DNA of 53,254 bases from Deltaproteobacteria bacterium (GTDB lineage Bacteria; Myxococcota_A; Polyangia; Haliangiales; Haliangiaceae): positions 1 through 53,254 of the forward strand of contig JANXOM010000036.1 in the NCBI GenBank assembly GCA_025353585.1. The letters run 5' to 3'. The translations under genes and the position numbers were made by a program. The notes under the pieces were generated by a model. That model did not search any database. It saw nothing but the letters and a program-made list of their open reading frames with translations, and was not told the origin of the DNA. Positions 1-8,952 of this stretch are shown one piece after another (the first letter of the stretch is position 1; each line of letters begins with the position of its first letter).

Positions 1-677
1 GCCGCTGCCGCCGCATCCTTTGCGCGCGCCGCATCCGCCTGTGCGCCCGCCGCCGCGCCGCGGGCCTTCGCCGCCTCGGCCTGGGCCGCCGCCGTCGCGT
101 CCTTTGCCTGCGCCGTCTCCGCGCGGGCCGCCGCGCCGCTCTTCTCCGCCTGCGCGCGCGCCTGCTCGGCCGCCGCGGCCGCGCGCCTCGCGTCCTCGCT
201 CTCGGCTTGCGCCTTTGCGAGCGCCGCATCGCCGCCGCTGCCGCTCGCGCCCTTCGGCGCCGCGTCGCGCGCGGTCACCGTCACGACGATGTCGTTGCCA
301 TCGCTCTTCACGTCGTAGCGCCCCGGGCGCGCGAGCGTCACGATCACGCGGACGAGCTGCCCGCCGTCATCGAGCTGCTGCGCGGCGATCGTGCTGACCG
401 CCCACGTGCTCGGCGTGATCACGGCGGCGCCGTCGTGCCCGCCGAGCGCCTCGACCATCGCCGCGCGCGGCATGTCGATCACCACGCGCGTCGGCTTCTC
501 GAGCTTGTAGACGGTGAACATCGGGGTCCGCGCCGCGCGCACGTGCACGCGCGTCGCGCCCGCGTCGTCATCCACGGTCACCGCGCGGATCTCGTTCTTC
601 GGCTCCGCGCGCGCGACGCCTCCGAGCGCGCAGCCGAGCCCCACCACGATCGTCGCGATCCAGGTCCTGATGTGCAT
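1..677 (-). CDS. AMIN-domain protein, PilQ-like N-terminus (truncated by window edge)
   Basis: Only the first 225 codons are in the window. A signal peptide (MHIRTWIATIVVGLGCALGG, cut near ARA-EP) is followed by an AMIN-type beta domain at about residues 30-135 (IRAVTVDDD, RVVIDMPRA, VRVIVTLARPGRYDV), then an Ala/Gln/Lys-rich coiled-coil-like stretch that runs to the edge. AMIN domains bind peptidoglycan and localise envelope proteins; in myxobacterial type IV pilus secretin PilQ they precede the secretin domain. The secretin part is not visible, so PilQ is an inference and an amidase or other AMIN protein remains possible. The start has a good GGGAG Shine-Dalgarno 7 nt upstream. The gene is divergent from the next one. 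Confidence 0.7.
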   Translation of the reverse strand, partial: MHIRTWIATIVVGLGCALGGVARAEPKNEIRAVTVDDDAGATRVHVRAARTPMFTVYKLEKPTRVVIDMPRAAMVEALGGHDGAAVITPSTWAVSTIAAQQLDDGGQLVRVIVTLARPGRYDVKSDGNDIVVTVTARDAAPKGASGSGGDAALAKAQAESEDARRAAAAAEQARAQAEKSGAAARAETAQAKDATAAAQAEAAKARGAAAGAQADAARAKDAAAA

Positions 678-898
678 GACGACTCCCGCCGGCGGCTCGT
701 GCCCCGACAGCCAGTTGTCGCCCGCGCCGCGCCGGGGGACAATTTTTCGGCAATCCCGCCCAGTTGCGCGATTTTGTGACGGATCTGGCACCCCGCCGCA
801 CCGATCCGGTGATGCCCCGCCAACCTCCGCCTCGCGCTCCAGCGCCCACTCGCCGGCGCCGCCGACGAGTGGACCGAGGTACGCTGCAAGCTGCCGTG
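678..898. other. Divergent intergenic region
   Basis: This stretch separates two divergent genes. It contains an AT-richer patch near 740-780 (AATTTTTCGG, GATTTTGTGAC), plausible as promoter sequence for either side, but I see no convincing -35/-10 pair and no conserved ORF. Confidence 0.4.
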
Positions 899-2230
899 AT
901 GCGCCGCGCCGTCGCCGCTCTCCTCGCGCTCGTGGCCGCGTGCAGCGATGCGGCGCCGCGCACCGCGGAGGTCGCAGCGTTCCCGGCCGCGCCGCGCCCC
1001 GCGCTCGATGTCCTCCTCCTCATCGATGACTCGGTGTCGGTCGCCGACCACCAGCGCGGCCTCGCCGACGCGCTGCCCGCTCTGTTCGCCGCGCTCGCCG
1101 CGCGGCCCGGCGGGCTCCCGGACCTGCACATCGGCGTCACCACGTCGGACCTCGGCACCACCGGCGCCGCGTTCCCCGGCCACCCGGCGCCGGCGATCGG
1201 CACGGTGGGCCAGAACGGCGGCTGCGGCGGCGCGGGCGATGGCGGCGCGTTCCTCATCCGCGGCGGCGCGAGCGTGACCGGTCCGTTCATCTCCGATGTC
1301 GCCGACGGCTCCGGCGCGCGGCTGACAAACTACACCGGCGACCTCTCCACGAACCTCGGCGCGATCATCACCGGCGTCGGCGTGAATGGCTGCGGTTTCG
1401 AGCAATCCCTCGCCGCCGTCGGGGCCGCGCTCGCGAATCCGGCGAACACCGGCTTCCGGCGCGCGGACGCGGGCCTCGCCGTCATCGTGCAGTCCGACGA
1501 GGACGACTGCTCCGTCCGCGATCCCGCGTTCTTCGGCCCGAGCGACACCGGCCCGCTCGGCAAGCTCGAGTCGTTTCGCTGCACCACGCAGGGCGTGACG
1601 TGCGTCGAGCCGCTCGACGCGATCGGCCCGAAGACCGCGTGCGAGCCATCGCCCGCCAACGCGTTCATGGTCCCGGCCGACGACCTCGTCGCGGCGGTGA
1701 CGACGGCCGAGCCCGATCCGGTCCGGCGGGCCGTCGCCGCGATCATCGCCCCGCCGACGCCGTTCGCGATCGAGCTGCGCTCGCCGGGGATGGGCGCCGC
1801 CGCGATCCCTGGGCTCGCGCACAGTTGCTCGTACCTGGACGCCAATGGGCAGACCGAGGTCGGGGATCCTGCCGTGCGCACGGCGGCGTGGGCGAGCGCG
1901 CTCGGCGGCGCGACGTACTCGATCTGCGTGAATGACTACGCGCCGATCGTCGCTGCGCTCGCGAAGCAGCTCCTCGCGGTCGTCGATGGCGATCCCTGCG
2001 TCCACGGGCGCCTCGCCGATGGCGCCGCCACCGTCTGCACCGTGCTCGAGGACTCGACGCCTGTCCCCGACTGCGCCACGGCCGCCGCGGGGGCCACGTG
2101 CTGGAAGCTCGTCGCCGACGCGCAGGTCTGCGCCGGCACCGAGACCGCGCTGCGCGTCGAGATCGATCGCACCACGCCGGCCACGCCCGCCGCGACGATC
2201 CGCGTCGCGTGCGAGCTCGCCCGGTCGTAG
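899..2230 (+). CDS. vWA-domain lipoprotein
   Basis: 443 aa. A lipoprotein signal peptide ends at LLALVAAC (Cys15), so the mature protein should be lipid-anchored. At about residues 35-45, VLLLIDDSVSVADH has the DxSxS metal-ion-dependent adhesion site of von Willebrand A domains, and IGVTTSDLG and IVQSDEDDC supply likely later MIDAS loops. Many Cys residues suggest disulfides outside the cytoplasm. A longer reading frame opens at 764, but the start at 899 (or GTG 896) gives the only sensible signal peptide. The function is unknown; vWA lipoproteins of this type are abundant in myxobacteria. The partner ligand cannot be inferred. Confidence 0.75.
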   Translation: MRRAVAALLALVAACSDAAPRTAEVAAFPAAPRPALDVLLLIDDSVSVADHQRGLADALPALFAALAARPGGLPDLHIGVTTSDLGTTGAAFPGHPAPAIGTVGQNGGCGGAGDGGAFLIRGGASVTGPFISDVADGSGARLTNYTGDLSTNLGAIITGVGVNGCGFEQSLAAVGAALANPANTGFRRADAGLAVIVQSDEDDCSVRDPAFFGPSDTGPLGKLESFRCTTQGVTCVEPLDAIGPKTACEPSPANAFMVPADDLVAAVTTAEPDPVRRAVAAIIAPPTPFAIELRSPGMGAAAIPGLAHSCSYLDANGQTEVGDPAVRTAAWASALGGATYSICVNDYAPIVAALAKQLLAVVDGDPCVHGRLADGAATVCTVLEDSTPVPDCATAAAGATCWKLVADAQVCAGTETALRVEIDRTTPATPAATIRVACELARS

Positions 2231-2233
2231 CGG

Positions 2234-2953
2234 CTACTTCTCGTCGTCGCCGGAGTCGTCGGCGACCGGCTCGCGCGGCGGCGGCAGCGCGCGCGGCGGG
2301 AGGAGCTCGTCGTCGATGCGCACGGGCGCGGCCATGAAGATGGCGGCGTCGAGCTTCTTGAACGTGCGCTTCTTGTACCAGCTGAGCGCGCGCTCGTTGT
2401 TCTCGGCGACCTCGAGCACGAGCTGGTTCAACCCGTGGACGCGCGCGAGGTGGTGCAGCTGCTCGAGCACGAACGACCCGACGCCGCGGCCGTTCATGTG
2501 CGGATGCACGGCGAGCTCGTCGATGAACAGCGGGCGCATGTCGCGCTTCTCGAAGTAGCGCGGGTTGATCCAGTTATCGCTGCCGAGCACCTCGTAGCTG
2601 CACTCGGCGTACGCGACGATCTCGCCATCGACCTCGAACACGAGCTGGTCGATGCCTTCCTCGGCAAAGACCTCCTCGAAGCGGTGCTTGCTGCGCGGCC
2701 GCTGGTACTCGACGGTCTCGGCGTTGACCTCGCGAAAGCTGATCTTGAGGAAGTCCCACACGCGGCCGATGTCGCGGCGGTTCATGTGGCGCACGATCAT
2801 CTGCGGCGCGGCGGGCGCGGCGGCCGCCTTCTTCTCGCGCTTGCCGGCCTTCGCCGCGACGGCCTTGGCCCCGGCCTTCGTCTTCGCCTTCGCCGGCTCG
2901 GGCGGCGGCGCGGCAACGCTGCCGGTCTTGCGTGGAGCACGCGCTCTGGCCAT
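2234..2953 (-). CDS. GNAT-family N-acetyltransferase with Lys/Ala-rich N-tail
   Basis: 239 aa. Residues 1-50 form a low-complexity basic tail rich in Lys, Ala and Pro. Residues 51-215 match a GNAT fold: IVRHMNRRDIGRVWDFL (beta1-alpha1), ELAVHPHMNGRGVGSFVL (the acetyl-CoA pyrophosphate loop, an R/Q-x-x-G-x-G/A variant) and LEVAENNERALSWYKKRTF (motif B with the conserved Tyr). The substrate is unknown; the RimI/ribosomal-protein type is only one possibility. It ends 3 bp from the convergent vWA gene. No clear Shine-Dalgarno precedes the ATG. The basic tail could bind nucleic acid, but this is speculation. Confidence 0.8.
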   Translation of the reverse strand: MARARAPRKTGSVAAPPPEPAKAKTKAGAKAVAAKAGKREKKAAAAPAAPQMIVRHMNRRDIGRVWDFLKISFREVNAETVEYQRPRSKHRFEEVFAEEGIDQLVFEVDGEIVAYAECSYEVLGSDNWINPRYFEKRDMRPLFIDELAVHPHMNGRGVGSFVLEQLHHLARVHGLNQLVLEVAENNERALSWYKKRTFKKLDAAIFMAAPVRIDDELLPPRALPPPREPVADDSGDDEK

Positions 2954-3035
2954 GGGGGGCGAGCAAACCGCACCGCCCGCGCCGCGGCAAGCCGGCCACG
3001 CGCCAAACGCCTGTAGGCAGGCGCCAGGACACGGG

Positions 3036-3076
3036 AAAAATCGGACGCAACCGCCGGCGCATCGGTACGATACGCC
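3036..3076 (+). promoter_or_regulatory. Conserved promoter of Gly-rich lipoprotein copy 1
   Basis: AAAAA then GGACGCAACC lie upstream of GTACGATACGCC (3065-3076). The same layout is repeated before the paralogue at 5175. No Shine-Dalgarno lies between TACGAT and the ATG at 3082 (10 nt), so transcripts should have little or no leader. Confidence 0.5.
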
Positions 3077-3081
3077 CGCTC

Positions 3082-4461
3082 ATGATGAAACGATTCGCGT
3101 TGATTTGTGTGCTGGCGGCGGCGGTGGCGGCCTGCACGAGAAAGAACCCCGAGTTCTGCACGTCGACCGCCGACTGCATGGACCCGGCGAAGCCGTTCTG
3201 CGACGTGAACGGGTCGTTCGGCGACCTGATGAACGACTGCATCGCGGCGCCGATGGACGCGGGCGCGGAGCCGGATGCCGAGGCGCTCGACGCGCCGCCC
3301 GGCGGCTGCAGCCCCGGGGCTGCGCTGGCCTGCATCGACGGCAACCTCACGACGTGCTCTGCGGATGGGCACACGACGACGCAGGCCGCGTGTCCGCTCG
3401 GCTGTGCAACCACCGAGTCCCGCTGCCTGACGTTCGCCCCGTCGAACGGGCTCGGTTCGGCGCTCGCCGATGCGGCAGATCAGCCTGATGTCGTGCTTCC
3501 GCAAGGCGCGAAAATCGACACAGATCTCGGGCTCGTCGAGACTTCGGCGGGCGCAACGATCACGGTGAAGTCGGTGAACGTCACGCAAACGGGCGGGCCG
3601 GCGATCCGCGTCTTCGAAGCGTCATCGTTCGTTCTCGACGACCTGACCATCCAAGGTACCGAAGCCGTCGCGTTCGTTGCGCCGGGCCGCATCAGCGTCA
3701 TCGGCAAAGTGACAGCGCGGGGAGTGGGTGCCGTGGCGGGACCCGGCGCCGTGACAACCGGAGCACCTTGCGTCGGCGCTACGAAGCAATCCAACCCCTC
3801 AAGCCTCACGTCATTCTTCGAGGGTGCGGGCGGGGCTGGCAACGCAACTGTCGGTGGAGCGGGGGGGAACTCGAGCTCATCCGCAGGCGCCGCGGTTCAT
3901 ACGTCCGCACCGCTCAGCGGAGGTTGCGACGGTGGGAACCAGATTGACCTTTCGTCGAACGTCGTGAAACGCGGCGGCGGTGGCGGTGGTGCCATGCAGC
4001 TCGTGTCCCTTGAAAGTGTGGACGTCTCGACACACGGCTTCGTCGACCTTGGCGGTGGCGGGGGTGACACGTACAGCGGCGGTGGCGCCGGTGGCTTGCT
4101 CGTCGTGGAAGCGCCGGTGGTGCGGGTCGATGGCGCCGCAACCGGGATCACCGCCAACGGGGGCGCCGGAGGCGCGTGTAATATCGCGGGTGCGGACGGT
4201 GATGCGAGCGCTAATCCGGCAGCCGCACCTGTCTGCGGCGATCACACGGGCGGAGACGGTGGCGCTGGTGCTGCGCCGGCGAAGGATGCACTCACGTGCC
4301 ATGCCCCACCTGGCCAGCATTGCGGTGTGTCGCAAAACTATGGGGGTGGTGGTGGAGCTGCGGGCAGGCTTCGAGTTGCGACGCGCGACGGCACCATCGA
4401 GAAGTCCGATGCCCCGACGCTCTCCGTACAAATCACGGCGGATACCCTGGTGACGCAGTGA
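3082..4461 (+). CDS. Gly-rich Cys-containing lipoprotein, paralogue 1
   Basis: 459 aa. Signal peptide MMKRFALICVLAAAVAAC with the lipobox Cys, then a short Cys-rich module ([29 protein letters not shown]) that recurs in the paralogue at 5175-6539. A second Cys module (GCSPGAALAC, TTCSADGHTTTQAACPLGC) follows. The remainder alternates short hydrophobic beta-strand patterns with Gly tracts (GGGGGGAMQLVSL, GGAGGLLVVEAP, GGGGGAAGRLRV), like right-handed beta-helix or Gly-rich surface proteins. No enzymatic motif was recognised. The paralogues flank def, consistent with a local duplication. A longer reading frame opens at 2932 without a signal peptide and was rejected. Confidence 0.75.
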   Translation: MMKRFALICVLAAAVAACTRKNPEFCTSTADCMDPAKPFCDVNGSFGDLMNDCIAAPMDAGAEPDAEALDAPPGGCSPGAALACIDGNLTTCSADGHTTTQAACPLGCATTESRCLTFAPSNGLGSALADAADQPDVVLPQGAKIDTDLGLVETSAGATITVKSVNVTQTGGPAIRVFEASSFVLDDLTIQGTEAVAFVAPGRISVIGKVTARGVGAVAGPGAVTTGAPCVGATKQSNPSSLTSFFEGAGGAGNATVGGAGGNSSSSAGAAVHTSAPLSGGCDGGNQIDLSSNVVKRGGGGGGAMQLVSLESVDVSTHGFVDLGGGGGDTYSGGGAGGLLVVEAPVVRVDGAATGITANGGAGGACNIAGADGDASANPAAAPVCGDHTGGDGGAGAAPAKDALTCHAPPGQHCGVSQNYGGGGGAAGRLRVATRDGTIEKSDAPTLSVQITADTLVTQ

Positions 4462-4479
4462 TCGCGTCGGAGGTGACGG

Positions 4480-5052
4480 CTACGAGCCGACGCGCGCGAC
4501 GAGGGCCGTGACGCGCTCGACGAACGCGGCGCGGTGGTGGCGGTCGAACTCGGTCCAGGTGGTGAACGTGCTCGGGTCGGCCCGATCGACGAAGACCTTG
4601 CCGTCGAGGTGGTCGACCTCGTGCTGGAAGGTGCCCGCCTTGAGGCCGTGGACCACGTCGTCGATCGGGGCGCCGGCCCGGTCCCAGGCCTGCACGCGCA
4701 GGTGGACGTGGCGCTTCACGAGGCCCCGCAGGTTCGGAACGGAGAGGCACCCCTCGTAGTTGTCGAACAGCTCATCACCGATCGGCGTCAGCACCGGGTT
4801 GACGAGCACGGTCAGCGGGATCGGCGGCTTGTACGGGTACCGCGGGTTATTGCGAACCTCGATCACGGCGATGCGCACCGGCTCGTAGATCTGGATCGCG
4901 GCGAGGCCCGCGCCATCGGCGTCGTGCATCGTCTCGATCAGGTCGGCGATCAGCTGCTGGATGGCCGGCGAGGCGAGCTCTTCGCGCGTGACCTCGCGGG
5001 CCACCTGGCGCAGCACCGGGTGGCCGATCTGGGCGATCTTGCGGATGGCCAT
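4480..5052 (-). CDS. def: Peptide deformylase
   Basis: 190 aa, typical length. It removes N-formyl from nascent proteins using a metal. All three signature motifs are present: GAGLAAIQ (47-54), EGCLSVP (100-106, metal-binding Cys) and QHEVDHLDG (143-151, HExxH metal-binding and catalytic Glu). The first motif reads AIQ, not the usual APQ. An in-frame ATG lies 18 nt upstream, but the start at 5052 has TACAGT exactly 6 nt upstream, fitting the leaderless pattern seen elsewhere, and begins MAIRKIAQIGHPVLR, the usual def start. No fmt neighbour is seen; the flanking genes are unrelated lipoproteins. Confidence 0.95.
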   Translation of the reverse strand: MAIRKIAQIGHPVLRQVAREVTREELASPAIQQLIADLIETMHDADGAGLAAIQIYEPVRIAVIEVRNNPRYPYKPPIPLTVLVNPVLTPIGDELFDNYEGCLSVPNLRGLVKRHVHLRVQAWDRAGAPIDDVVHGLKAGTFQHEVDHLDGKVFVDRADPSTFTTWTEFDRHHRAAFVERVTALVARVGS

Positions 5053-5064
5053 GCCGGGACTGTA
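5053..5064 (-). promoter_or_regulatory. Leaderless-type -10 (TACAGT-N6-ATG) of def
   Basis: On the minus strand TACAGT is followed by CCCGGC and the ATG at 5052. There is no Shine-Dalgarno. Confidence 0.5.
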
Positions 5065-5129
5065 GCGCATCGCGTCGGAACGCGAATCTCACGTCGCAGC
5101 GAGGTTAGCGCACGTCCGGAGCCGTCCTT

Positions 5130-5169
5130 AAAAAACGACGCAACCCGCGACGGACCAGTACGATACGCC
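5130..5169 (+). promoter_or_regulatory. Conserved promoter of Gly-rich lipoprotein copy 2
   Basis: AAAAAA-CGACGCAACC followed by GTACGATACGCC (5158-5169) repeats the promoter of the gene at 3082, with the same 10-nt distance from TACGAT to the ATG and no Shine-Dalgarno. Confidence 0.5.
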
Positions 5170-5174
5170 GACGC

Positions 5175-6539
5175 ATGTCGAAACACGTTGCCTTGTTCTG
5201 CATGATGATAGCGGCCGCGGCCTGCACGCGGAAGAACCCGGAGTTCTGCACGAGCTCGACCGACTGCGCCGACCCCACAAAGCCGTTTTGCGACGTCAAC
5301 GGTGCGTTCGGAGACTTGATGGACGACTGCATCGCGACCCCAATGGACGCGGGCCCCCTCGACGCTCCACCAGGCGGGTGCGTCGCAGGCGACGCGCTCG
5401 ACTGCACCGGTGACACACTCACGACGTGCTCCGCCGATGGCCGCACCACAACAGCAACGAGTTGTCTACTAGGCTGTTCGAGCAGTGGGCCTCGATGTCT
5501 CACCTTCGACCCGTCGAACGGCCTGGGCTCGGCACTCGCCGCCGCCGCGAGCGAGCCGGCGATCGTGATCCCGCGCGGAGCCACGATCGACACGGATACC
5601 GGCGCGGTGCTGGATGCGGCGTCCGGGGTCGTCGCCGTCGCGACGCGAGAAGTTGTGCCGGCCGCGGGCCCGAAGATCCGCGTACTGCTGGGCGCGTCAT
5701 TTTCGATCGACGATTTACGAGTCACCGGTTCCGAGGCGCTGGCCATCGTCGCGCCCGGCGAGGTTCACATCATCGGTTTGCTTGACGTTGCCGCGCACGG
5801 ACCCAACCAGGGGCCGGCGGCAATCTCGGGCGGCGACCCCTGTGTCGCTGGCACCGGCGCGGGAACCAAGTTCCCGACTTCCGGAGCTGGCGGTGGCGGC
5901 AATAGCACGCCAGGAGGGCGTGGTGGCGCTACCGCTGCGGCGGTTGGAGGCACGGCGGGTACCACGCGCTCGCCGACTGTGTTCGCTGGTGGTTGTGCGG
6001 GTGGGTTTTCTCGAGTTCTCGCACCCCCGCCGATCAATTCGCCCGGCGGTGGCGGAGGAGGGGCCTTGCACGTCGTCTCGCAGACGCGCGTCGTGATCGA
6101 CACGAGCGGTAGGATCAACGCGAACGGCGGTGGCGGAGGCACCAGCATGTTGAGCAGCGGCGGCGGGTCCGGGGGGACAATCATCATCGAGGCGCCGCAG
6201 CTCTCGCTTACCGGGCCCGTCGCGGGGATCGTTGCAAACGGCGGCGCGGGCGGTGGCTGCAAGACGACCGCATCAGACGGGTTATTCTCGACAGCCGCGG
6301 CGGTCGCGCCGAAGTGTCCGCCGGGCTCGGGCGGCGATGGCGGGACGCAGACTTTGCCACCGCAAAATGCGCCGGACTGCACCGACGCCAACACGACCAC
6401 GTGTCCACCCGGCTCGTTCGGCGCCGGCGGCGGTGCGGTCGGTACGCTTCGTATTGTCACCCGTGATGGAGGGTTCGAGCTTGTCGGGACACCCGTGATG
6501 AGTGCGGCCACGGCGGTCGCCAAGCTCGTGCTGCACTGA
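5175..6539 (+). CDS. Gly-rich Cys-containing lipoprotein, paralogue 2
   Basis: 454 aa. Same architecture as the protein at 3082-4461: lipoprotein signal (MMIAAAAC), [15 protein letters not shown] module, [42 protein letters not shown], then a Gly-rich beta-strand repeat region ([44 protein letters not shown]). Conserved blocks run the full length, so this is a full-length duplicate and not a domain match. The start has a clear signal peptide. pyrD begins 10 bp downstream and could be cotranscribed. Function unknown; a surface-exposed structural or adhesive role is a guess. Confidence 0.75.
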   Translation: MSKHVALFCMMIAAAACTRKNPEFCTSSTDCADPTKPFCDVNGAFGDLMDDCIATPMDAGPLDAPPGGCVAGDALDCTGDTLTTCSADGRTTTATSCLLGCSSSGPRCLTFDPSNGLGSALAAAASEPAIVIPRGATIDTDTGAVLDAASGVVAVATREVVPAAGPKIRVLLGASFSIDDLRVTGSEALAIVAPGEVHIIGLLDVAAHGPNQGPAAISGGDPCVAGTGAGTKFPTSGAGGGGNSTPGGRGGATAAAVGGTAGTTRSPTVFAGGCAGGFSRVLAPPPINSPGGGGGGALHVVSQTRVVIDTSGRINANGGGGGTSMLSSGGGSGGTIIIEAPQLSLTGPVAGIVANGGAGGGCKTTASDGLFSTAAAVAPKCPPGSGGDGGTQTLPPQNAPDCTDANTTTCPPGSFGAGGGAVGTLRIVTRDGGFELVGTPVMSAATAVAKLVLH

Positions 6540-6549
6540 TCCAGTGACG

Positions 6550-7638
6550 ATGTACCGTGTTCTCTACTGGCTCGTCCTTCGCTGGCTTCCGGCGGAGGGC
6601 ATCCACGAGGTGTCGTTCGCGCTCCTTCGCGCGTTCGTCGCAGTACCTGGGGTGCGTGCGCTGATGGCGCGCGCGCTCGGGCCGCGCGATCCGGCGCTGC
6701 GGATGCGCGCTTTCGGCCGCGACTTCGCGGGCCCGCTCGGGCTGGCAGCCGGCTTCGACAAGGACGCCCGGGGCGTGAGCGCGTTGCTCGCGCTCGGGTT
6801 CGGCTTCGTGGAGGTCGGAACCGTCACCGCCGAGGCGCAGCCCGGCAACCCCAAGCCGCGGCTATTCCGGTTGCCGGCCGACCGCGCGCTCGTCAATCGC
6901 ATGGGCTTCAACAACCACGGCGCCGACGCGGCCGCCGTGCGGCTCGCGCGCCGGCGCCGCGATGGGACCATCGGCGTGAACATCGGCAAGACGAAGCGCG
7001 TCGCCGAGGAGGCCGCGCTCGCCGACTTCACCGCGAGCGCCGCGCGCGTCGCGCCGGTCGCGGATTATCTCGTCGTCAACGTCAGCTCGCCGAACACGCC
7101 GGGCCTGCGCGACCTGCAGGCGACGAGCAAGCTCCGGCCGCTCCTCACCGCGGTCCGCGAGGCATGCGATCGCGCGTGCCCCGAGCCGCGTGTACCGCTG
7201 CTCGTGAAGATCGCGCCGGATCTCGCGGACGAGGACATCGACGCCGTGGCTGACCTCGCGCTCGAGCTCGGCCTCGACGGCATCATCGCAACGAACACCA
7301 CGATCGCGCGCGGGGGTCTCGTGACGCCGGCCGCGGAGGTCACCGCTTGCGGTGCGGGCGGCCTGTCAGGGGCGCCGCTCAAGGCGCGCTCGCTCGCCGT
7401 GCTGCGCCGCCTGCGCGCGCGCGTCGGCACGCGAGTGACGCTCGTCTCCGTCGGCGGCATCGAGACGGCCGACGACGCCTGGGTGCGCATTCGCGCAGGC
7501 GCGACCCTGGTGCAGAGCTACAGCGGGTTCATCTACGGCGGCCCGTTCTGGCCGCGCAAGATCCACCGCGGGCTCGCGGCCCACGTGCGGGACGCGGGGC
7601 TCGCGTCCCTCGCCGACGCCGTCGGGATCGACGCGTAG
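6550..7638 (+). CDS. pyrD: Dihydroorotate dehydrogenase (quinone), class 2
   Basis: 362 aa. It oxidises dihydroorotate to orotate in pyrimidine synthesis, passing electrons to membrane quinone through FMN. The N-terminal helix ([13 protein letters not shown]) is the class 2 membrane/quinone tunnel. Motifs: [10 protein letters not shown] (64-73, FMN), [29 protein letters not shown] (177-187, catalytic Ser as in class 2), [42 protein letters not shown] and YSGFIYGGP. An alternative GTG lies 6 nt upstream. It starts 10 bp after the lipoprotein stop, suggesting readthrough from the conserved lipoprotein promoter. Confidence 0.96.
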   Translation: MYRVLYWLVLRWLPAEGIHEVSFALLRAFVAVPGVRALMARALGPRDPALRMRAFGRDFAGPLGLAAGFDKDARGVSALLALGFGFVEVGTVTAEAQPGNPKPRLFRLPADRALVNRMGFNNHGADAAAVRLARRRRDGTIGVNIGKTKRVAEEAALADFTASAARVAPVADYLVVNVSSPNTPGLRDLQATSKLRPLLTAVREACDRACPEPRVPLLVKIAPDLADEDIDAVADLALELGLDGIIATNTTIARGGLVTPAAEVTACGAGGLSGAPLKARSLAVLRRLRARVGTRVTLVSVGGIETADDAWVRIRAGATLVQSYSGFIYGGPFWPRKIHRGLAAHVRDAGLASLADAVGIDA

Positions 7639-7642
7639 CGCC

Positions 7643-8203
7643 TCAGAAGCAGGCTTTGCCGATGGTGTTGCCGTTGCCATCACCGAGCCCGACCGAGCAC
7701 GACATGATGCCCGGGCACGTGTCGTTGCAAGCGCCGGCCGGGCAGACGCCATTGTTGCCGGTGTCGTCCTCGCAGATGACGTCGCAAAAGAGGCCCGACG
7801 GGTCGCTCGCGCTGCCTGGCGTCACGGTCAGGATGCACTGCGCGACGCCCGGCCCGGCGTAGCCCGTAGGGCACGCGTCGGCCTGCTGCGAGCATTGCTT
7901 CGAGCACCACGGGCCGATGCTGCCCTGCAGCTGCAGGCAGACGAAGCCGGTCGGGCAGTCGCCCTGCTGCGTCGGGCCGGGGGTGCACGACGTGCCGAGG
8001 CCGGCGACGGCCGCCGAGCCGGAGCCCGAGCCGGCGTCGGAGCCCGTCGAGGCGGGCGCGTCGAGAACAGAAGCGGGCGCGTCGTGCTGCGTGCTCGCCG
8101 GCGCGTCGACCTGTCCGTGCGGCTCGTCGCCGATGCTGGCGCCGCCGCAGGAGACGGTGGTCGCGAGCGCGGTCGAGACGAGCGCGAGGCGAATGAGCTG
8201 CAT
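7643..8203 (-). CDS. Small Cys-rich lipoprotein
   Basis: 186 aa. Signal peptide MQLIRLALVSTALATTVSC, then a low-complexity linker with DAPAST repeats and GSGSGS, then a compact domain with about 14 Cys (GTSCTPGPTQQGDCPTG, CSKQCSQQADACPTGY, CNDTCPGIMSC), probably disulfide-stabilised in the envelope. It resembles the next gene (8277-8828) in design but is only distantly similar. An ATG at 8233 is possible, but the start at 8203 follows GAGAGGG and a TATAAT box. It converges on pyrD with a 4-bp gap. Function unknown. Confidence 0.7.
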   Translation of the reverse strand: MQLIRLALVSTALATTVSCGGASIGDEPHGQVDAPASTQHDAPASVLDAPASTGSDAGSGSGSAAVAGLGTSCTPGPTQQGDCPTGFVCLQLQGSIGPWCSKQCSQQADACPTGYAGPGVAQCILTVTPGSASDPSGLFCDVICEDDTGNNGVCPAGACNDTCPGIMSCSVGLGDGNGNTIGKACF

Positions 8204-8218
8204 GGACCCTCTCGCCAA

Positions 8219-8224
8219 ATTATA
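8219..8224 (-). promoter_or_regulatory. TATAAT -10-like box
   Basis: Perfect TATAAT on the minus strand, 15 nt upstream of the ATG at 8203. GAGAGG lies between box and start. No good -35 is seen at 16-18 nt. Confidence 0.4.
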
Positions 8225-8240
8225 CGCGCTCAACGCGGAT

Positions 8241-8271
8241 CGATACCCGACGTCGGGCGCGTCGGGTATCG
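8241..8271. terminator. 11-bp perfect hairpin between lipoprotein genes
   Basis: CGATACCCGAC and GTCGGGTATCG pair perfectly around a 9-nt loop, directly after the stop of the 8277-8828 gene (minus strand). No T-tract follows, so it may be a factor-dependent terminator, an mRNA stabiliser or an operator. Confidence 0.45.
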
Positions 8272-8276
8272 GTTCG

Positions 8277-8828
8277 TTAGATGCAGGCGTTTTGCGTGCA
8301 GGTCAGTCCAGTGGGGCACGTGCCCAGGTTGTCACTGCCAGCGGTGCCACAGAGCAAAATGCAGGACCACGCGACGGCCGAATTGCCGCTACCGGACCCG
8401 GGGCCGAAGACTCCGCACACGGGCGTTCCGGTGCCACCGGCGGCCGACAAGGCCTGGCAGGCGGCATCCCCGTTCGCGGGCGCCGCCGGCTGGTTCGACC
8501 CACTACCGAAGCAGCTGTCGCTGCCAGCCGTGCCGCCGGCGACGCAGGGCCCTGTGCCACACGACGCGGTGCAATAGAAAGCATTGCCGGTCAGCGTCAA
8601 GCATTCCGGGTCATCGGCAGAACATGCCGAAGGGTCACCGCTACCGCTACCGGTGCAAATCTTACCGAAATCACCGTGGCCGCCGCTGCTGCCGGCGTCG
8701 ATGCCGCTGCCGCTGCCGCCGTGGCCGTCGATCGCGTGGATGCTGCTGTCGACGTCAGAGTTACCGCTGCCGCCGCAAGCGAGGAGGGGCAGGGCGAGGA
8801 TGTGGAGGAGCGAATAGCGAGCGCGCAT
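8277..8828 (-). CDS. Small Cys-rich lipoprotein
   Basis: 183 aa. Signal peptide MRARYSLLHILALPLLAC, then a Ser/Gly/Asp linker (GGSGSGIDAGSSGG), then a Cys-rich domain (CTGSGSGDPSAC, CSADDPECLTLTGNAFYC, CGTGPC, CILLCGTAGSDNLGTC, CTQNAC). It shares layout with the neighbouring 7643-8203 gene and is probably cotranscribed or under parallel control. GAGG precedes the ATG at about 8 nt. No catalytic motif is visible. Function unknown. Confidence 0.7.
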   Translation of the reverse strand: MRARYSLLHILALPLLACGGSGNSDVDSSIHAIDGHGGSGSGIDAGSSGGHGDFGKICTGSGSGDPSACSADDPECLTLTGNAFYCTASCGTGPCVAGGTAGSDSCFGSGSNQPAAPANGDAACQALSAAGGTGTPVCGVFGPGSGSGNSAVAWSCILLCGTAGSDNLGTCPTGLTCTQNACI

Positions 8829-8886
8829 GGAAAGACCTCGATGGCTAAAAGAAGTGAGGGCGGACCTTATGCAAAAGCAGCGGCGA

Positions 8887-8915
8887 AGGGAATGACGCTA
8901 CCGCTTTCATTCCCT
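8887..8915. terminator. 9-bp hairpin downstream of 8953-9669 gene
   Basis: AGGGAATGA (8887-8895) pairs with TCATTCCCT (8907-8915) around an 11-nt loop. It lies just downstream of the minus-strand lipoprotein stop at 8953, a terminator-like position, but has no T-run. Confidence 0.4.
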
Positions 8916-8952
8916 CGCAGCTGTGACCACCCCCACGCCTCAGGCCCTGCGC

